Below are positions 48,359 to 60,699 of a DNA stretch of 64,000 bases, one piece after another. The stretch comes from Telopea speciosissima (Eukaryota > Streptophyta > Magnoliopsida > Proteales > Proteaceae). Under the pieces are notes generated by a model. That model was given only the letters and a program-made list of their open reading frames with translations, was not told the DNA's origin and searched no databases. The stretch lies in the NCBI RefSeq assembly GCF_018873765.1, contig NC_057924.1, forward strand, positions 7,936,001-8,000,000, read 5' to 3'. Position 1 is the stretch's first letter. Every line of letters starts with the position of its first letter. Made by a program: the position numbers and the translations under genes.

Positions 48359-48879
48359 TGTTAGAATTTTAGTTCTAATAAAATTTCATATGGACATAAT
48401 TAAATCCCTAAATCAGGCTAATTAAGGTTTTGGTCTAATAAAGTAGGGTCATTAAGTTATATTAGAAGTCTAATGTGGACTGGCTTAGTGTGGGCCAGAT
48501 AGATTCCTATTGGAACTGTGATGAGTCAGACCCTATAGGGATTACTATATAAGGAGAGCTAGGTCCCCCCTTTACCGATAACAACTAATTATTCTCAATC
48601 ACTATTGAGGAGTGCATTCTTGAAAGAGAGGGAGATATTCAGTGTTCATCGTCCTTGCGCATACGGTATTCTCATCAGGCCAGTTACTTTGGGAATAGAG
48701 GGGAAGCACCTAGATCTTTGTTCTTTATTTTCCGCTGCAATCATCATCACTATGGACACGAAACAAGGTTAGTGGTTCTATCCCTATTTTCTGTTATTTA
48801 TTTGATTGTGTTATTGAACGCCTTATGGAGATCCAGACTTTTGGGATTTTGTCCCTATTCGGATCGATTTATAATAACA
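48359..48879 (+). repeat. 3' LTR of the copia element
   Basis: 521 bp, aligned end to end with the 5' LTR. It is followed directly by the TTTTG target copy and then by the rest of the host element's LTR. Confidence 0.9.
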
Positions 48880-48939
48880 TTTTGCGCCTCGAAGAAACCC
48901 CTTTCCCTATTTTCCTTTCCTGCGATTTAGGTCATATCA

Positions 48940-50022
48940 TTTGGTGCTTTTATTGAGAGCATTGACATCCAACCATGGCCGACTGACTCCGCCTCATTTC
49001 ATCCTTCACCCTTGCTTAGGAATTGAAGGACATTCGTGCCTTATTGCTTGATTGCAAGAAGATTGGCTTCAAAATGCAAAATAATATAGCAAGTCTGCGT
49101 CTTGGTTCTATGGCGATGAATGAGTAGTCAAAGGAACTTCAGCGTCTGATACGTGAATCAATCGGCGAAGAAAATTCCAATGCCATGGCAAATCTTAAAT
49201 CTATGGAGCAAGAAGACGATCCCTGCGCTGTGCTGGTTAAATTTGATGGGGCTTCGATCCCTGCCGTCATGGGCCAGAATCCGGTTGCATCAACGATCGT
49301 TGCACCAGAGGTTCCGAGCTCATTCCTGCCTTTGATCAGACACCATTTGAAGCTCCAATAGCCACCGCTTCTGAATCCGTAACTGCCATCATGACTGTTC
49401 CCTCTGACACTGTCACCACCGCTATTGATTTTGGTGTTCTGCTCAAATGGAGAGCTAAGTTTGGATTGACCCTTGCTAGATTCCAATTGGAGACAGACTG
49501 CACCAGTGGAGATGCCAGCCATCGACCGTCGCTGGAACCACCACCGCCTTCAACGATCCAGACCATTGCTAACCCCCTTGACTTTCTAGGCCTAGAAAAC
49601 GACAACTCCAGTATTGTCATGAACTAGAAGCTGGTTGCTTCAGCGACCGTGGCATTAGAGCTCAGTCTTGCCTTCGTCGATCAAAATCCAATTGCTTCAA
49701 AGATCTCAACTTCGTTGTAGGATTCCAGCACTGAGATGGTCCGTGCCTTCTGGGACCAGAATCCAATCACATCAGTCGTTGCATGCTTCAAAATGAATAG
49801 GGGTCTCCTCTCCCATATTTCCTTTGTTGATTTTCGATCTGCTTTTCCTTAACTTCTTTCCCTGTGATCGAAGTGGATGCAGTTCAGGCGTTAAACCACC
49901 ACCGTATGCTCACGACATGAAGAGGGGCGGACTGGGACCCTCGGCCGCCACCACCATCTCATCCTCCGAAGCTTCTTCGTAAAAGTGTCGGCCTCTCTTC
50001 GAAGCTCCTCTGTCTGTGCGCA
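48940..50022 (+). other. Interior of the non-autonomous LTR element, 5' part
   Basis: This starts with the gypsy-style primer junction. Broken frames include LKDIRALLLDCKKIGFKMQN, then Ser/Thr/Pro-rich text of the kind seen in gag-like linkers. There is no zinc knuckle, protease or polymerase. It is probably decayed gag-like sequence of an element that never carried, or has lost, pol. Confidence 0.45.
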
Positions 50023-50280
50023 TTGGGTGAGCATATGGAAGAGGCTCATCAATTGTTTGATCAAATGCCAATGCATGACACATCTTCCTTCTTCTTTGAT
50101 TACGCCGAACTAGCATATGCAGGACTAGGCTTGGTTCGCGTGGACGAGGAAATTGACTGCCATATAGTTCGTTCTGGGTTCGTTGGTAATGGGTTTGTGC
50201 TTAATGCCCTCATCGACATGTTATATCCATCATGCGCTTCTGTTGAAGGCCTTAGATATCTTTCGTGGTATCTCGGTGCT
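50023..50280 (+). pseudogene. PPR protein gene fragment inside the LTR element
   Basis: The frame at 50023 gives MEEAHQLFDQMPMHDT, then GLGLVRVDEEIDCHIVRSGF and GNGFVLNALIDM. This is the PLS-class pentatricopeptide pattern of plant organelle RNA-editing proteins (A-x-x-LFDxMP...; G-x-xxHxxIVRSGFxxNxFVxNALIDMY). About 25 residues between the first two blocks are missing and the end is scrambled. It has no start, targeting peptide or E/DYW end. It was presumably captured from a host gene. Not functional. Confidence 0.65.
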
Positions 50281-50749
50281 GGTTTAGAGCAGAACTCGAT
50301 GCCATCTTTTGTGGTATGCGATCCTCGCCCGTGACCTCGAGGAAGAAGGAATTCCGTCCACTACAAAGACTAGAAACGCTCCAAAAGTCTTTTGGAGCCT
50401 TCCTGGATCGTGTCAATATTTGATTTGTCACTACAAGAAATGGGTGCAACGGCGGCACTTTGGGTTGAACTATTGCGGCATTTTTTACAAATGTCGTCAT
50501 ATATGAAGATATACCGACATTTTTATATAAAGGAATAACGGCGTATAGGTGGAAACGTTGTCATATATGAATATATAATGGCGTTTGTGCACAATCGCCA
50601 TTAAATAAATTAGTTTCCGCGGCGTTTTCTTCAACAAGTGCCACTGTAGTTATTAACGGCATTTTCAAAGAAATGTCGTTGTATATTGCAATACAATGGC
50701 GTTTATAAATAAACGCCGTATAAAATAATAGATTTCCAAACCCAAAGTT

Positions 50750-53353
50750 GTTTTCACTTCCCCGCGCTTTCCGTCTCTCTCTCTAAAACCTTTTCGTTCC
50801 CCCACTCTCTGCATCTCTCTCTCAAAGTTTTCTAAAAAATCTTTTCAAACTCCAGAGCAGCACTCTTTTTCCTCTATCAAGCGAAGGAGCAACTGTCAAT
50901 TCTCTCACTACTCCAGATTCTCTGCTGCTGCGATCTCCTCTTTGCCCACCGCAACCGCACTACCATTGTGATCTCGTCTCTCACCGCTCCCGGCAAATAC
51001 AGTAGGTGGGAGTGAGAGTTAGGGCAAATACAAAGTGGGAAAGAAGGTAAATCGAGCAGGTGGGAGAGAAAAGAAGAGAGAAAGAGGGAAATGGAGAGAG
51101 AATGTGAGTGAGAGATAAAGAAAAGGATAGAGAACGTGAAAGAGTAGAAAAAAAAGGAGTCTGAGGCTTTCTTCTTTAAGGTTTTTTTATTAGAATGATT
51201 GAGGTTTTGCTCGATTCAAACCAGATCTGAGAACTGACTCTGCGAAATGCTTAAGTCGTTGATTCAATAGAGATTCACTGCGAGATGCCCTTGGAGCTTC
51301 CAGATTCACGAGTGCTTGGTCGCCGAATTATCTTTTAGTGAACATCCAACCTATTTTCCCTTGATTTTCTTCATTCCTGAGGTAAGATTCTTCCTCAACT
51401 TACATTTTAGTTGATCAAATTCTTGGGCTTTCTGCCCTATTTGATTATGAGATTCTGTTAGGAGAAAATTGTGGAAATTCATGTTTAGGGTGTTAGCTAT
51501 GGGAGATAATTCTTGTGTTTTTACCTAGTTCTCCATTTTCTTCTCATCTAATTGAATTTTTGTGGACAATGGAACTGAATTTGGTCTGGCATGGCAAATG
51601 CCGGCAAGATCATCGAATGGCTATTCTGTTGAAGGAATTCAACTTGTTGATTCATAGTTACTTTTGTTGAATGTATAATCTCAAGTCTTCATTTCTCATG
51701 CAATTCTGAGTTCATTTTGACCAATATTTTCTGATTGATATGAGCAATATGGTTCATGCTCTCTTTTCTTTTTTCTATTTTATTTCCATAATGAACCTCT
51801 GTAAATGATTGAACTGAGACCGAATTCAAGTCATTCCTGAAGTAACAGTGGCCTTTCTTGTGGTCCATCTACCTTTGCCATTGCTGTCGTATTTTTTTGG
51901 AAACCTCCACTATAAAACCTCATGGTAATATGCTTTGAATCAAAGGGCTATAATCAGCCCTGGTTAAATTCCTAGATCGTGGGGCAGAGGAGCTTGGCCA
52001 GTAGAGAGAGAGAGACTGATGTGCGTGTGTGGGTTGTGTAAGTCCAGGTGCATGTGTGTTGCTACCCTAGTGGCTATGAGAGTGTGTGTGTGTCTTTGGG
52101 TGTTTATGTGGCTGCCCATTAGGCTGTATGTATGAGTGTGTGAGTGTGTGTGTTTGTGGTGTTTGGGTGCTTGGTTGAGGTTCAAGTGGCCTCAGCCACA
52201 GCTATTAACTGAAAAGAAAAGTAAGAAAGAAGAGAAAAGAATGAAAATAATAAGGAGAAGAGGAGGTGATGCTATTACTTGTGTTTATGTTTGCGTGTGT
52301 GTGCATGTGTGTTCTTGTGTGTATGTGTGTGGTTGCCATGTCCTAGTAAGTTGTGAGTGTGGTTACTGGTATTGGAAAGAAAAGAAAAGAAGGGAAAAGA
52401 AGAAAGAGAAAAAAGAAAGGATGAAGATGAACCATTAAGGTGAGATGCTGCATCTTACTTTGGAAAACCTGCTGTAAGAGCTAAAATATTAGTTTATTCT
52501 TAATAGTTTAACCCTTGAGATTTAATCTAGGAGGGAAAATTTTTATAATCCATGAACAGGTGCTTGGGTTTTGGAATTGGTCATTCAACCTGTACATTTG
52601 GGAGTTCATAAAAATATTAGTTCATAAGTCAATTCTTGGAAATCTTTTCCATGTTGTGGAATTTGTTTAAATCAAAATCTCTATTATAGTGTAGTGTGCA
52701 TGTCCTTGAATTCATTTTTAGCCACTCTTTGAATATAATAATAATGTTGCATTCCACCCCTAGATATTTCGTTTTAGTCTGTGTCTTCTCTAGAATTTGT
52801 TACTTGTCTTAGGCTCCACTTATTCCAATGGCAAATATTTTGTGGGAATTGCTTGAAAGCAAAGGAAATTGTATTGATCTAAAATTCCAGACATTTTCTA
52901 TTGAAATGCCATAAACATTTTTGGCAAATGACTTACATTCTAAAATCTTGGATATCATTTGCCGGAAAAAGGTGGTGACTTCTTGGTTCATGGTACAATT
53001 GCTACTCATGGAAAACACCAACCCCATCATGTGGATGGATGAATTCTTTCCCTATGTTGCCTCCAGTTGTTTCAGATGGAGCTGGTGAAGAAAAATCTAT
53101 GAACTTGAAAAAGATATGACTGTACAACACAGGAAGAAACTAGAGTTTTCCATGATAGAAAACTGTCTTTAGTCAATTTGATTGAGGCAAAATTCACTAC
53201 ATTGGATAAGCTATGTAATTGGAATAGCCCTGTTAGATGAACCATTCCAAAGCAAGCAAAGAAGTGGAAACAAGTTCAAAAAAAATATTGGAGAAAGTAC
53301 TTTGAGGGCTGTTTGGGATTGCTTTGATTTATATTTAGAACTGAGATACAACA
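50750..53353. other. CACTA interior, left half: leader-like and low-complexity DNA
   Basis: A CT-rich GTCTCTCTCTCTAAAACC leader-like block near 50760-51000 and intron-like AT-rich DNA up to 51900 resemble captured gene 5' sequence. From 52000 to 52440 there are interrupted TGTGTG and GAAAAGAA microsatellites. No reading frame is recognised. Confidence 0.4.
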
Positions 53354-53962
53354 CTAGCTGACATGTGTACAACTACTAGAAATGCAACACCAGGACTCTA
53401 CAAAGTAAAAAAGATATACAAAATAATACTGCAATATTCCTTTCCACCTTATTAGTAGCAAAGTCCTATCAAATAGGAGATATGTATTAGAAAATGTCTG
53501 CAATAGAAGGATTTTTAGATACTTTAAGAGATTCTTCTTTAAGCTAGACAAATGCAGGAACCTTCTTGAAATGCTTAGGCATCTTGAGCCACCAACTCTT
53601 CTTATCCCTGCATTCAATGAGCACAACAGGCCCGAGCAAATATCAGCAATGTTTCACATGCTAATCAAATTCAACTAAAGGAAACTCTGTACATCCTTAG
53701 TCCTCCGAAAAGGTTTAAACACAAACGCCAATATTGGCACAGTGCTTTCATCCCTGGAATATTTACCATTGTGTATACTGATCCCTTTCACCTGTATTCC
53801 TTGTATGTCAGGGTTCTGTTTTGAGGTAGAGAAATAGCATATCAGTATTCCCTGTATGTCAGGGTTTTGTTTTGAGGTAGAGAAATAGCATATCATGTTT
53901 CTTCTATGGCCTTCGAATGAAGAAAAATGTTTCTGATTTTGGATGAGTTGAGAAAACCACAA
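53354..53962 (-). other. Unidentified coding-like fragment inside the CACTA element
   Basis: Minus-strand frames contain GISIHNGKYSRDESTVPIL, AFVFKPFRRTKDVQSFL and ECRDKKSWWLKMPKHFKK, which read like real protein rather than noise, but I do not recognise the family. Two stops interrupt them. A 51-bp unit (53794-53844 and 53845-53895) is tandemly duplicated and doubles CYFSTSKQNPDIQGI. It may be a second captured host gene, or part of the element's own decayed gene. Confidence 0.4.
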
Positions 53963-56599
53963 CCAACAAGTGATGGACCCTCAAGTGATGCTCCTATTGG
54001 TGGGTGTTATGCAACCTGATCGGATTGTGATAAAGAGTTCTCTACTAATAGCTAAGCAGTGGAAGGGTATCTGATGCCGATGTTATGATAGATTGATAGT
54101 TAATGGTTCTTAATGTTATATTACGAAGTATAAATTATTGAAAGGTATATGCACTTCAAATTTTAGAAGCAAGCAACTAAGAGATATGAAGAGAGAAGAT
54201 GGTCTCAAAATTTATATGAGCCAATGTGTATATCTAATATTATATTCTATATACATGTATTCCTTTTCCATGTACAAAGTGAAATCCTAAGGCAATTCCC
54301 TAGAATAAAAAAAATGTGGGTGCTTATGGAAGACAAAGTGTGTTACTGGTTGAGGATATTGAGGAGGGTGACTCTAGTATTGATCAAACTTCAATGATAG
54401 TGATGGGTCATCCCTCATTTAGAACGAGCATGACGTGAAGCTTTAGGATGGAAAGGAGAGGTATGCTAAAGCAAGTAGGAAGTGAGACATGTTATTTATA
54501 TGTATTTGCTTTATTCTATGACTTTTAGCAAAGGCAGTGGATTGGATATCAAAAAAACTTGAATACAACCCTATTGAACTTAAAGCCCTATCCTTAGCTT
54601 GGTCCATGGTGAGCCATGAGATGGTGGAAAGGAAATTCTAATTGCCTGCTTAGTATGTGACATCCATATTCCATAACCACAATAAACATCTATTTCTACT
54701 TGGAAGGAAAGTGTAAATGCCATGCCTGGCTCTCCCTTTTGGGTATTAATTTTTCATTGATAAGGCTTTGAATATAATACACATGGTTGGGGTTCGAATC
54801 TCTAGATGTCTGTTTAAATTATTTAAGTACGCACATTGAACCATTTGCAGAGGAGACAAGGTCGTGTATCTCATGTGTGTAGTTCTTATTTTTTTCATTT
54901 ACTATATAAATTGCAGCACATTGGGCATTAAGATGATGGTCAACTTGTTGTTTAGGCTTCATAACATATAATTTGAGCAGTAATAATACATTTTAGCCAA
55001 TGTAGCATTTTAATTTAGCTGATGTATGGTTTTGAAACTTCTCCCCTTTTTACAGTAACTGTAGGGATGAGCACTTGGTGCTTCCATATCCTATTGCATT
55101 AGTTTATAAAATTTCAGAATTTTTTCCTCTTCCTGCTGTCTTTTTCTTTCTTTCCTTTTTGTCTTTGTGAACACATGGTAGGTTCATTATATCTTACTGT
55201 TTATGCTGTGAGACCCCATTTTATGATATTTGAGTTATCAAGCTACCACAAGATCGCCCTGTAGCTATTAAGTTTGGTGTAGAATGTTATACACTCATCC
55301 TGCTCTTCCTAGAGTGTTGTCCTACAACACATTTATTGACATTGAATGCTCCTGTTGATGGGTGTTATGCAGCCTGATTGGATTGTGATAAGGAGTTCTC
55401 TACTGATAGCTAAGCAGTGAAAGGCTTGCCATTCCTACAGCAATGTCCCTCACTCAGTCGTCAGTCCATCCTCTTTGCGAAACACTGATGATTAAACCAA
55501 GGTAGAGAAGGACAATGCACTGAGGCAGCAACGCAGTAAGGAAGAAAACTGAAAACCGCGGCAATGAAGGAAAGTAAGAATTGAGGCACTGAGGCAGCAC
55601 CGCAGTAGGGAAGCATAGCTACTACTTCTCGAAAATTCAATAGCTAATCCAAGGTAGGCGAGGCGGCAGCAGCACTGCTTGGAAGAAAACTTAACGGGCT
55701 AAACAAAGGTAACCTCCACACCTTCTATGGATACTGCACTCTTCTAGATTCTGTTTTCAAATAATGTTTCTGCTGAGTAGTTGATCGAGTCCTACTTCGA
55801 GTAGGATTACACTTTTAAGACCTGAAACCCTGAATTCGGTACATGCTATTGTATGTTCTGTTGGTTCTGAAATTAATAGTGTATACTGATCTCCTATTGG
55901 GTTTATAAATTTTGCAGTCTGTTCTTTAATCTGAGTTTTAGTTGACTGATTTTCCCCTTTCCAAGTGTCACTAGGAATCCTTTATATTACATTGCAACTT
56001 GTAAAAGAGCTGTCATCAGCTGATCCTTGTGATCTATTTGGATTTTTAGGATCCCATCTTCTTCATCCACAACTAATTAACACTCTCTCATATATACTGT
56101 CAGTTTGTCAAGCAAGGAAGGGTTCCCATTGATTAACCATCATGAATGACTATTCCCTTTCTTTGGTTATAGAGGGATTTCATATAACTCGTACAATTAG
56201 TTTGGTTCTCTATTTGATTTTATCTCTATTATGTGGCTTCATATATTGATTAGTCTCTATTTGCTTGTATTTTATTTCATTGAGTTCTAAGGGCTAGATT
56301 CATCTTATGTTCTATTTGTTTCCTGAAAACCAAAGTCAATTTGAGTGGTTGATTAGTTCATAATGTCATTTGTTTAAGTTCAACTTAGCAGCTGAAGTTT
56401 CATTGTTGGCTGTTGATACCCACCATTCAGACTTCCCTCTTTCTTTTTCTTTTTCATGTTTTACATAGTGAACAATCATTGGGAAGCTTACTTGTTTTTT
56501 TTTTTTTTCAGTAAGGGGAAGTTTACTTGATACTTTATAGGTTATGATAGTCTACATATGAAAATATTGAATTTCTTGGTTTGACTTGTGTCTTGGTAG

Positions 56600-56736
56600 G
56601 GAAAGATAGATTAACGGGTTTGGCTATTGAGGCAGCAAAGAGAGCTCTTCAAATGGCTCAAGTCAATGCTAATGACGTAGACTTTATCCTGCTGTGCAGA
56701 TCTACTCCGGACGATCTTTTTGGCAGTGCTCCTCAG
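56600..56736 (+). pseudogene. Captured exon of beta-ketoacyl-ACP synthase III
   Basis: A 137-nt exon with flanking acceptor (TTGGTAG) and donor (CAG|GTACAT) encodes [20 protein letters not shown] and [16 protein letters not shown], close to plant plastid KAS III (FabH), the enzyme that condenses acetyl-CoA with malonyl-ACP to start fatty acid synthesis. The adjacent exons with the catalytic Cys-His-Asn are not found. It retains intron sequence on both sides, so it was taken up as genomic DNA by the CACTA element, not as a retrocopy. It has no function as an enzyme. Confidence 0.8.
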
Positions 56737-56739
56737 GTA

Positions 56740-57720
56740 CATCCACATGATTTAGGAATCTTGAAATGCTAAAGTTAAAGTAATCATCTTTGTAAGAAGA
56801 AGCAATTAGAACTGTACTATGGTTACAAAACATGTTTTCATTGGATTATGAGTGAAGGGCTAAGTACTTTATAAGAGTAATATTTCATTATTAGTATAAA
56901 GAAGTGTGATGCTAGGTGATAATTATCCAATTAAAACTCTATTTCTTGTTAGTCATAAATTTCATTTTCTCTGTGTTATGCCATGCTTAACTTAACATTG
57001 TGTTTCATTTATCATTCTTTGATATAGCTAAAGAGGAATAAGTTAGTTTATATAGTTGAGACCAAAGAGACATATTCATTTCTAACCTATTCTTATACTT
57101 AGTTGACCATCCATAGTTGTGATATTGTTTGTCTAATCATTAACAAGTATTTGTGTTGGATCTCATACTACCAAATGTGCTTCATGTTTCTGTACCAGAG
57201 CATTCATTGTAACTTACCATCTTATGACAGTTCTAGAGATATACCATCAATTATTAGATTACAATCCCCTCAAATATGTTAAGGCATCAGTTAGACCTGA
57301 GCATCTCAAACTCAGAATTCTTTTTAGATGATTTGTGATGAATTTTGAATTTGTGCATTAAAGGACACGCTGTTTCAGTCTATTGATTTGGATAATTACT
57401 TGTTCAAGTCCTTGTTTCTACGTACTGCATATAAATGGTCAAATTTGAGTTTGATTTGGACTATTGATCGCTTAATAATTGTTTCAGTCCATTGCTTTTT
57501 AAATGTATCAGACTTTAACATGACTTGGATATATTTACTTAAGTCTCTTTTTTCATCCCATCTCAGTGGATGTACTTCGAATCTGAAATGAGTAGGGTAT
57601 TTGGTGAGGTATATCTCTGTTTTATATGTGAATTTGGTTTGGATATAAAAATAGGTGACATGGTGAATCTATTATCTTTGAAACAGGTTAATGGATGGAA
57701 TATAGAAATAATTTTTTTAA
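56740..57720. other. CACTA interior, right half: intron-like DNA
   Basis: AT-rich sequence directly after the KAS III exon, probably the donor gene's downstream intron. I searched by eye for the next KAS III exon (ACSGF-type codons) and did not find it. Confidence 0.4.
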
Positions 57721-58756
57721 AAAAAAAATTCATTTAGCGGCTTTTCTTGACAAACGCCGCTTAATGTATAAACTCAATACCTATACCAGCACTTTTTAAA
57801 TGCCGTTGTAATACACTTTTCCCGGCGTTTATTGAAAAATGCCGCAAAAAAATAGAAATTCAATACCTATCACGACACTTAAAAAACGCCGTTGTACTAT
57901 ATTTTCCCCATCATTTATTATAAAACGCCGTGAAAAAGATACAAACACAAAAATACCGTTATACAAAAACGGCGGTATCTTTACCGACATTTTAACGGTA
58001 TAAATTATAAACGCTTATAGATCCTATGGCGGTATTTTTTGAACTTATAGAAGCGTTTAAAAACGCCGTCGGAGGCCCAATTTCTTGTAGTATCCCTCTC
58101 CCTTTTCTCTAGATGGACTTGGTGGGCTCACTCCTCAAAGCTTTGTTGGTGGACTCAATTCTCTGTTTCTTCTCGATGGAAATGACCAACATTGAATCTG
58201 GGAATGCATTACTCTTTGGAAGGAAGAAGATGGGAAAAATATTTTAAGAAGGGTATTTGGTTATGGTGTTCTAGTTTTGCGTCTTGCATGTTCTTACATT
58301 TGTTTTTAATGGAAGAAGTTTTCTGAGCAAGGTCATGTCAAGTGAAAAGGGAGAAGCAAGGTCATGTCAACACTCCCTCTTTCATGAATGAGCATAACAC
58401 TCTCGTTGGGCCCCTTTGCATGAGAATAAGTTTTCCTCATCTTTCCAGCCTTGTTTGATTTTGCAACACATGGCTTCTGTTTGTTGACAAGAGGGTTTGA
58501 AACAAGTTGGTTTGAAATAGCTCCCTTTAACATCAAACTTGAGGACAAGGTTGTTTTAATGGGCCAAGAAATGTTATGAATGGGAATCAAGGGATAGGAT
58601 AGGATAATTAATTAGGATTATTAGTTAGGTTGTTTGTCAATTAGTTAGGGTTATTAATTGGATATGAAATAAGTAATCAAATCTCTCTTCTCTATCCCCA
58701 TTTCTAGGAAGTTGCTGTGCCTCAAAGGCCCTTTCCCTGTTTTCCCTTTCTTGCAA

Positions 58757-60690
58757 ATTTTTTTATTTTTTGATGAGAACAGAAAAAGATTTTACTTAAG
58801 GAAATTGATAGAAAACATATTGTTTATCTTGCATGTAGGTGGCAAGATTAAGACCTATTGCTAGACAGAAGTTATCTTTAAACTTAGTAAAAGTAATGTT
58901 TAAAGATCTAACACTTATGTACATTAAGTCTTTAATATAAAGATATGGCCACGGATTGTTAGTAGGGGATGGAAGAGCATAGGCAATAGATTGATTTGAG
59001 CACCAAATCTCCTTTATCTCCAAGCCTAAACGCACAGCATGGTCTAGCCCAGTCCTAATACTGTACACTTCGGATTCCCAGACCGACAAGGATAGAATAT
59101 TTCCTGCAGCAAAACACAAACACCTTCCATCCAACAAAAAAAATGTATGACTCGCCTCCCAGTCTTACTCCTGGAGTTTGGGTTCTTACACACACTAAAA
59201 TAGGATATTTAAATTGTGGAATAGATAACTAAGGAACCAAATCATAAATATTGTTGGGCATCTTAATTACATCATTGGAAGATAAGGGGGGGGGGTTAAG
59301 ATGTAAATCCGCTATCCAGTGTGCTACTTGATTTATTACCCATAAAGCATTTGGTTTCTCAGAACCAAACAAGACTTTGTTTCTGGCAGACCAAATAAAA
59401 TAATAGGTAATGATAAACACCTCAAAGAACCAAATGGAAGAGGCCTTATCTAACTATTTTGAAGAGAAAAACGTAAAACGAAAATCACTCAGGGAATTGT
59501 CGACCAAATATTCAGTACGTAGACCAAGAGGTCCAGCCATCCAAATATGTTTGACCCAATCGCATGAAAGGAATAGATGCCAGTAGGATTCAATACAATT
59601 TCCACAGAAGGCACAGGAAGGGTCGATCTGATGCCATTTGGAAATAGAAGCCTTGACCGGTAGTCCTGCATGTATCACATGCCAAAAGAAAATTTTAAAT
59701 TTGGGATGAATCTTCAATTTCCAAAAGAAGTTCCACCATGAGGAAAAACAAAGATATGTGGCAGTGTGAGAGGGAAGAAGAAAATTCACAGCAAGTTTAG
59801 TTTAGTACTAAATTTGCCTTATTGTGGCGTTTGAACTTGCGAAAGCCAAGACCCCCCTGAGATTTTGGACGACACATTCTCTCCCACGCAATCAAAGTAG
59901 AGTTCCTGTTACCTTCCTTGTTTCCAAGCTAGAACTTGAGACAGACAGAGTCAATATGCTTGCAAATTTTCCCAGGTAACAAAAAGCAATTCATAAGAAA
60001 AGCGGGGGTAGAGGCTAATACCGATTGGATCAAAACCTTAAGACCCGCAAAGGATAATTAGTTTGATTTCCAAACAGTCAACTTCTTTTTCATTCTATCC
60101 ACCACCCCGCTAAATTTCCTTACTTTTGACCTACAAGGAAACAGGTTAGTCCCTAATTACTTGGAGTTTTTCCCTAGTTCTTTTATTCCAAGAAGGTTAG
60201 AGAGGGACAGTTTTATAGAAGAAGGCATGTTTCTGCTGAAGTGGATGCCACTCTTAGCAAGATTAATTTTCTGTCCGGAAAGATCTGAGAAAAGATCAAG
60301 AATAACTTTAATAGTCATCAGGTCTTCCGAATAGGTTCGACAGAAAATAAAAATATCATCGGCAAACAAAAATAAGTAGTTTCTAGGGCATCACGAGATA
60401 TCTTAACATTTTGAAAAAGATCCAAATCTCGATAAGCTGATATTAAACTGGATAGTACTTTCAAAACAACTATAAAAAGATAAGGACTAAGATGACAACC
60501 TTGATGATGACTACTAAAAGTATGAAAATATTCAAATGGACTTCCATCCAACTTAATGAAAAAGAAAACGGTCAAAATACAAGCATCGACAAGACTCTTC
60601 CATTGGATGCCAAAACCCAAAAAATTTCAAGGCGTATCATTCTCTTCCTTCTTTTCTTGGAAACGGCTCCTTGAAAAAAAGACTCCTTTA
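58757..60690 (-). mobile_element. 5'-truncated LINE with RT, zinc-binding and RNase H parts
   Basis: The poly(A) end appears as TTTTTTTATTTTTT at about 58757 on the plus strand. Going up the minus strand: RNase H (58796-59137, VWESEVYSIRTGLDHAV), the reverse-transcriptase zinc-binding domain (59454-59789, KIFFWHVIHAGLPVKA, CAFCG...ESYWHLFLSC), and reverse transcriptase (60157-60620, GCHLSPYLFIVVLKVLSSLI and FADDIFIFCRT). Stops and frameshifts break it. The endonuclease and ORF1 are missing. It interrupts or abuts the end of the old LTR element. Confidence 0.8.
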
Positions 60691-60699
60691 TATGTGCAA

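Larger units (their letters stand above)
42014..48879 (+). mobile_element. Near-complete Ty1/copia retrotransposon
   Basis: A 5-bp duplication TTTTG (42009-42013 and 48880-48884) flanks LTRs 42014-42535 and 48359-48879. The primer site TGGTATCAGAG at 42538-42548 matches initiator tRNA-Met. A polypurine run AAGTGGGAGAA precedes the 3' LTR. Gag to integrase are open; reverse transcriptase and RNase H are broken. The 5' leader (about 42890-43110) is GC-rich with ACCCGACCC-type words. A (TA)n microsatellite lies at about 47842-47879. Confidence 0.92.
50429..58092. mobile_element. CACTA (En/Spm) element, non-autonomous, 7.7 kb
   Basis: The left end CACTACAAGAAATGGG and the right end (reverse complement) TACTACAAGAAATTGGG are CACTA termini. 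Both subterminal zones (50440-50740 and 57720-58090) are dense in GGCGTTT, AACGCCG and GGCATTTTT words in both orientations, typical transposase-binding arrays. The last terminal base is A instead of G, and the 3-bp duplication (TGT versus TCC) no longer matches. I found no TNP2-like transposase. The interior carries host gene pieces, including a KAS III exon. Confidence 0.85.
41804..58756 (+). mobile_element. Old non-autonomous LTR element, host of two nested elements
   Basis: The sequence TGTTATAAATGGGAATCAAG at 41804 recurs at 58572 (TGTTATGAATGGGAATCAAG). Similarity continues through GGATAGGATAATTA to the CCCTTTCCCT/TTTTCC end. The 5' LTR is split by the copia element and resumes at 48885 to about 48939. 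It is followed by TTTGGTGCTTTTATTGAGAG, a gypsy-style junction, and an ATGGCC start-like site. Before the 3' LTR stands CAAACTTGAGGACAAGG. No pol domain is recognised in the interior; instead it holds a PPR gene fragment. The 3' LTR end is obscured by a LINE at 58757. Confidence 0.65.

Noticed and set aside
56600-56736. Active KAS III gene
   Set aside because: Only one exon is present, inside a CACTA element; exons with the catalytic residues are missing.
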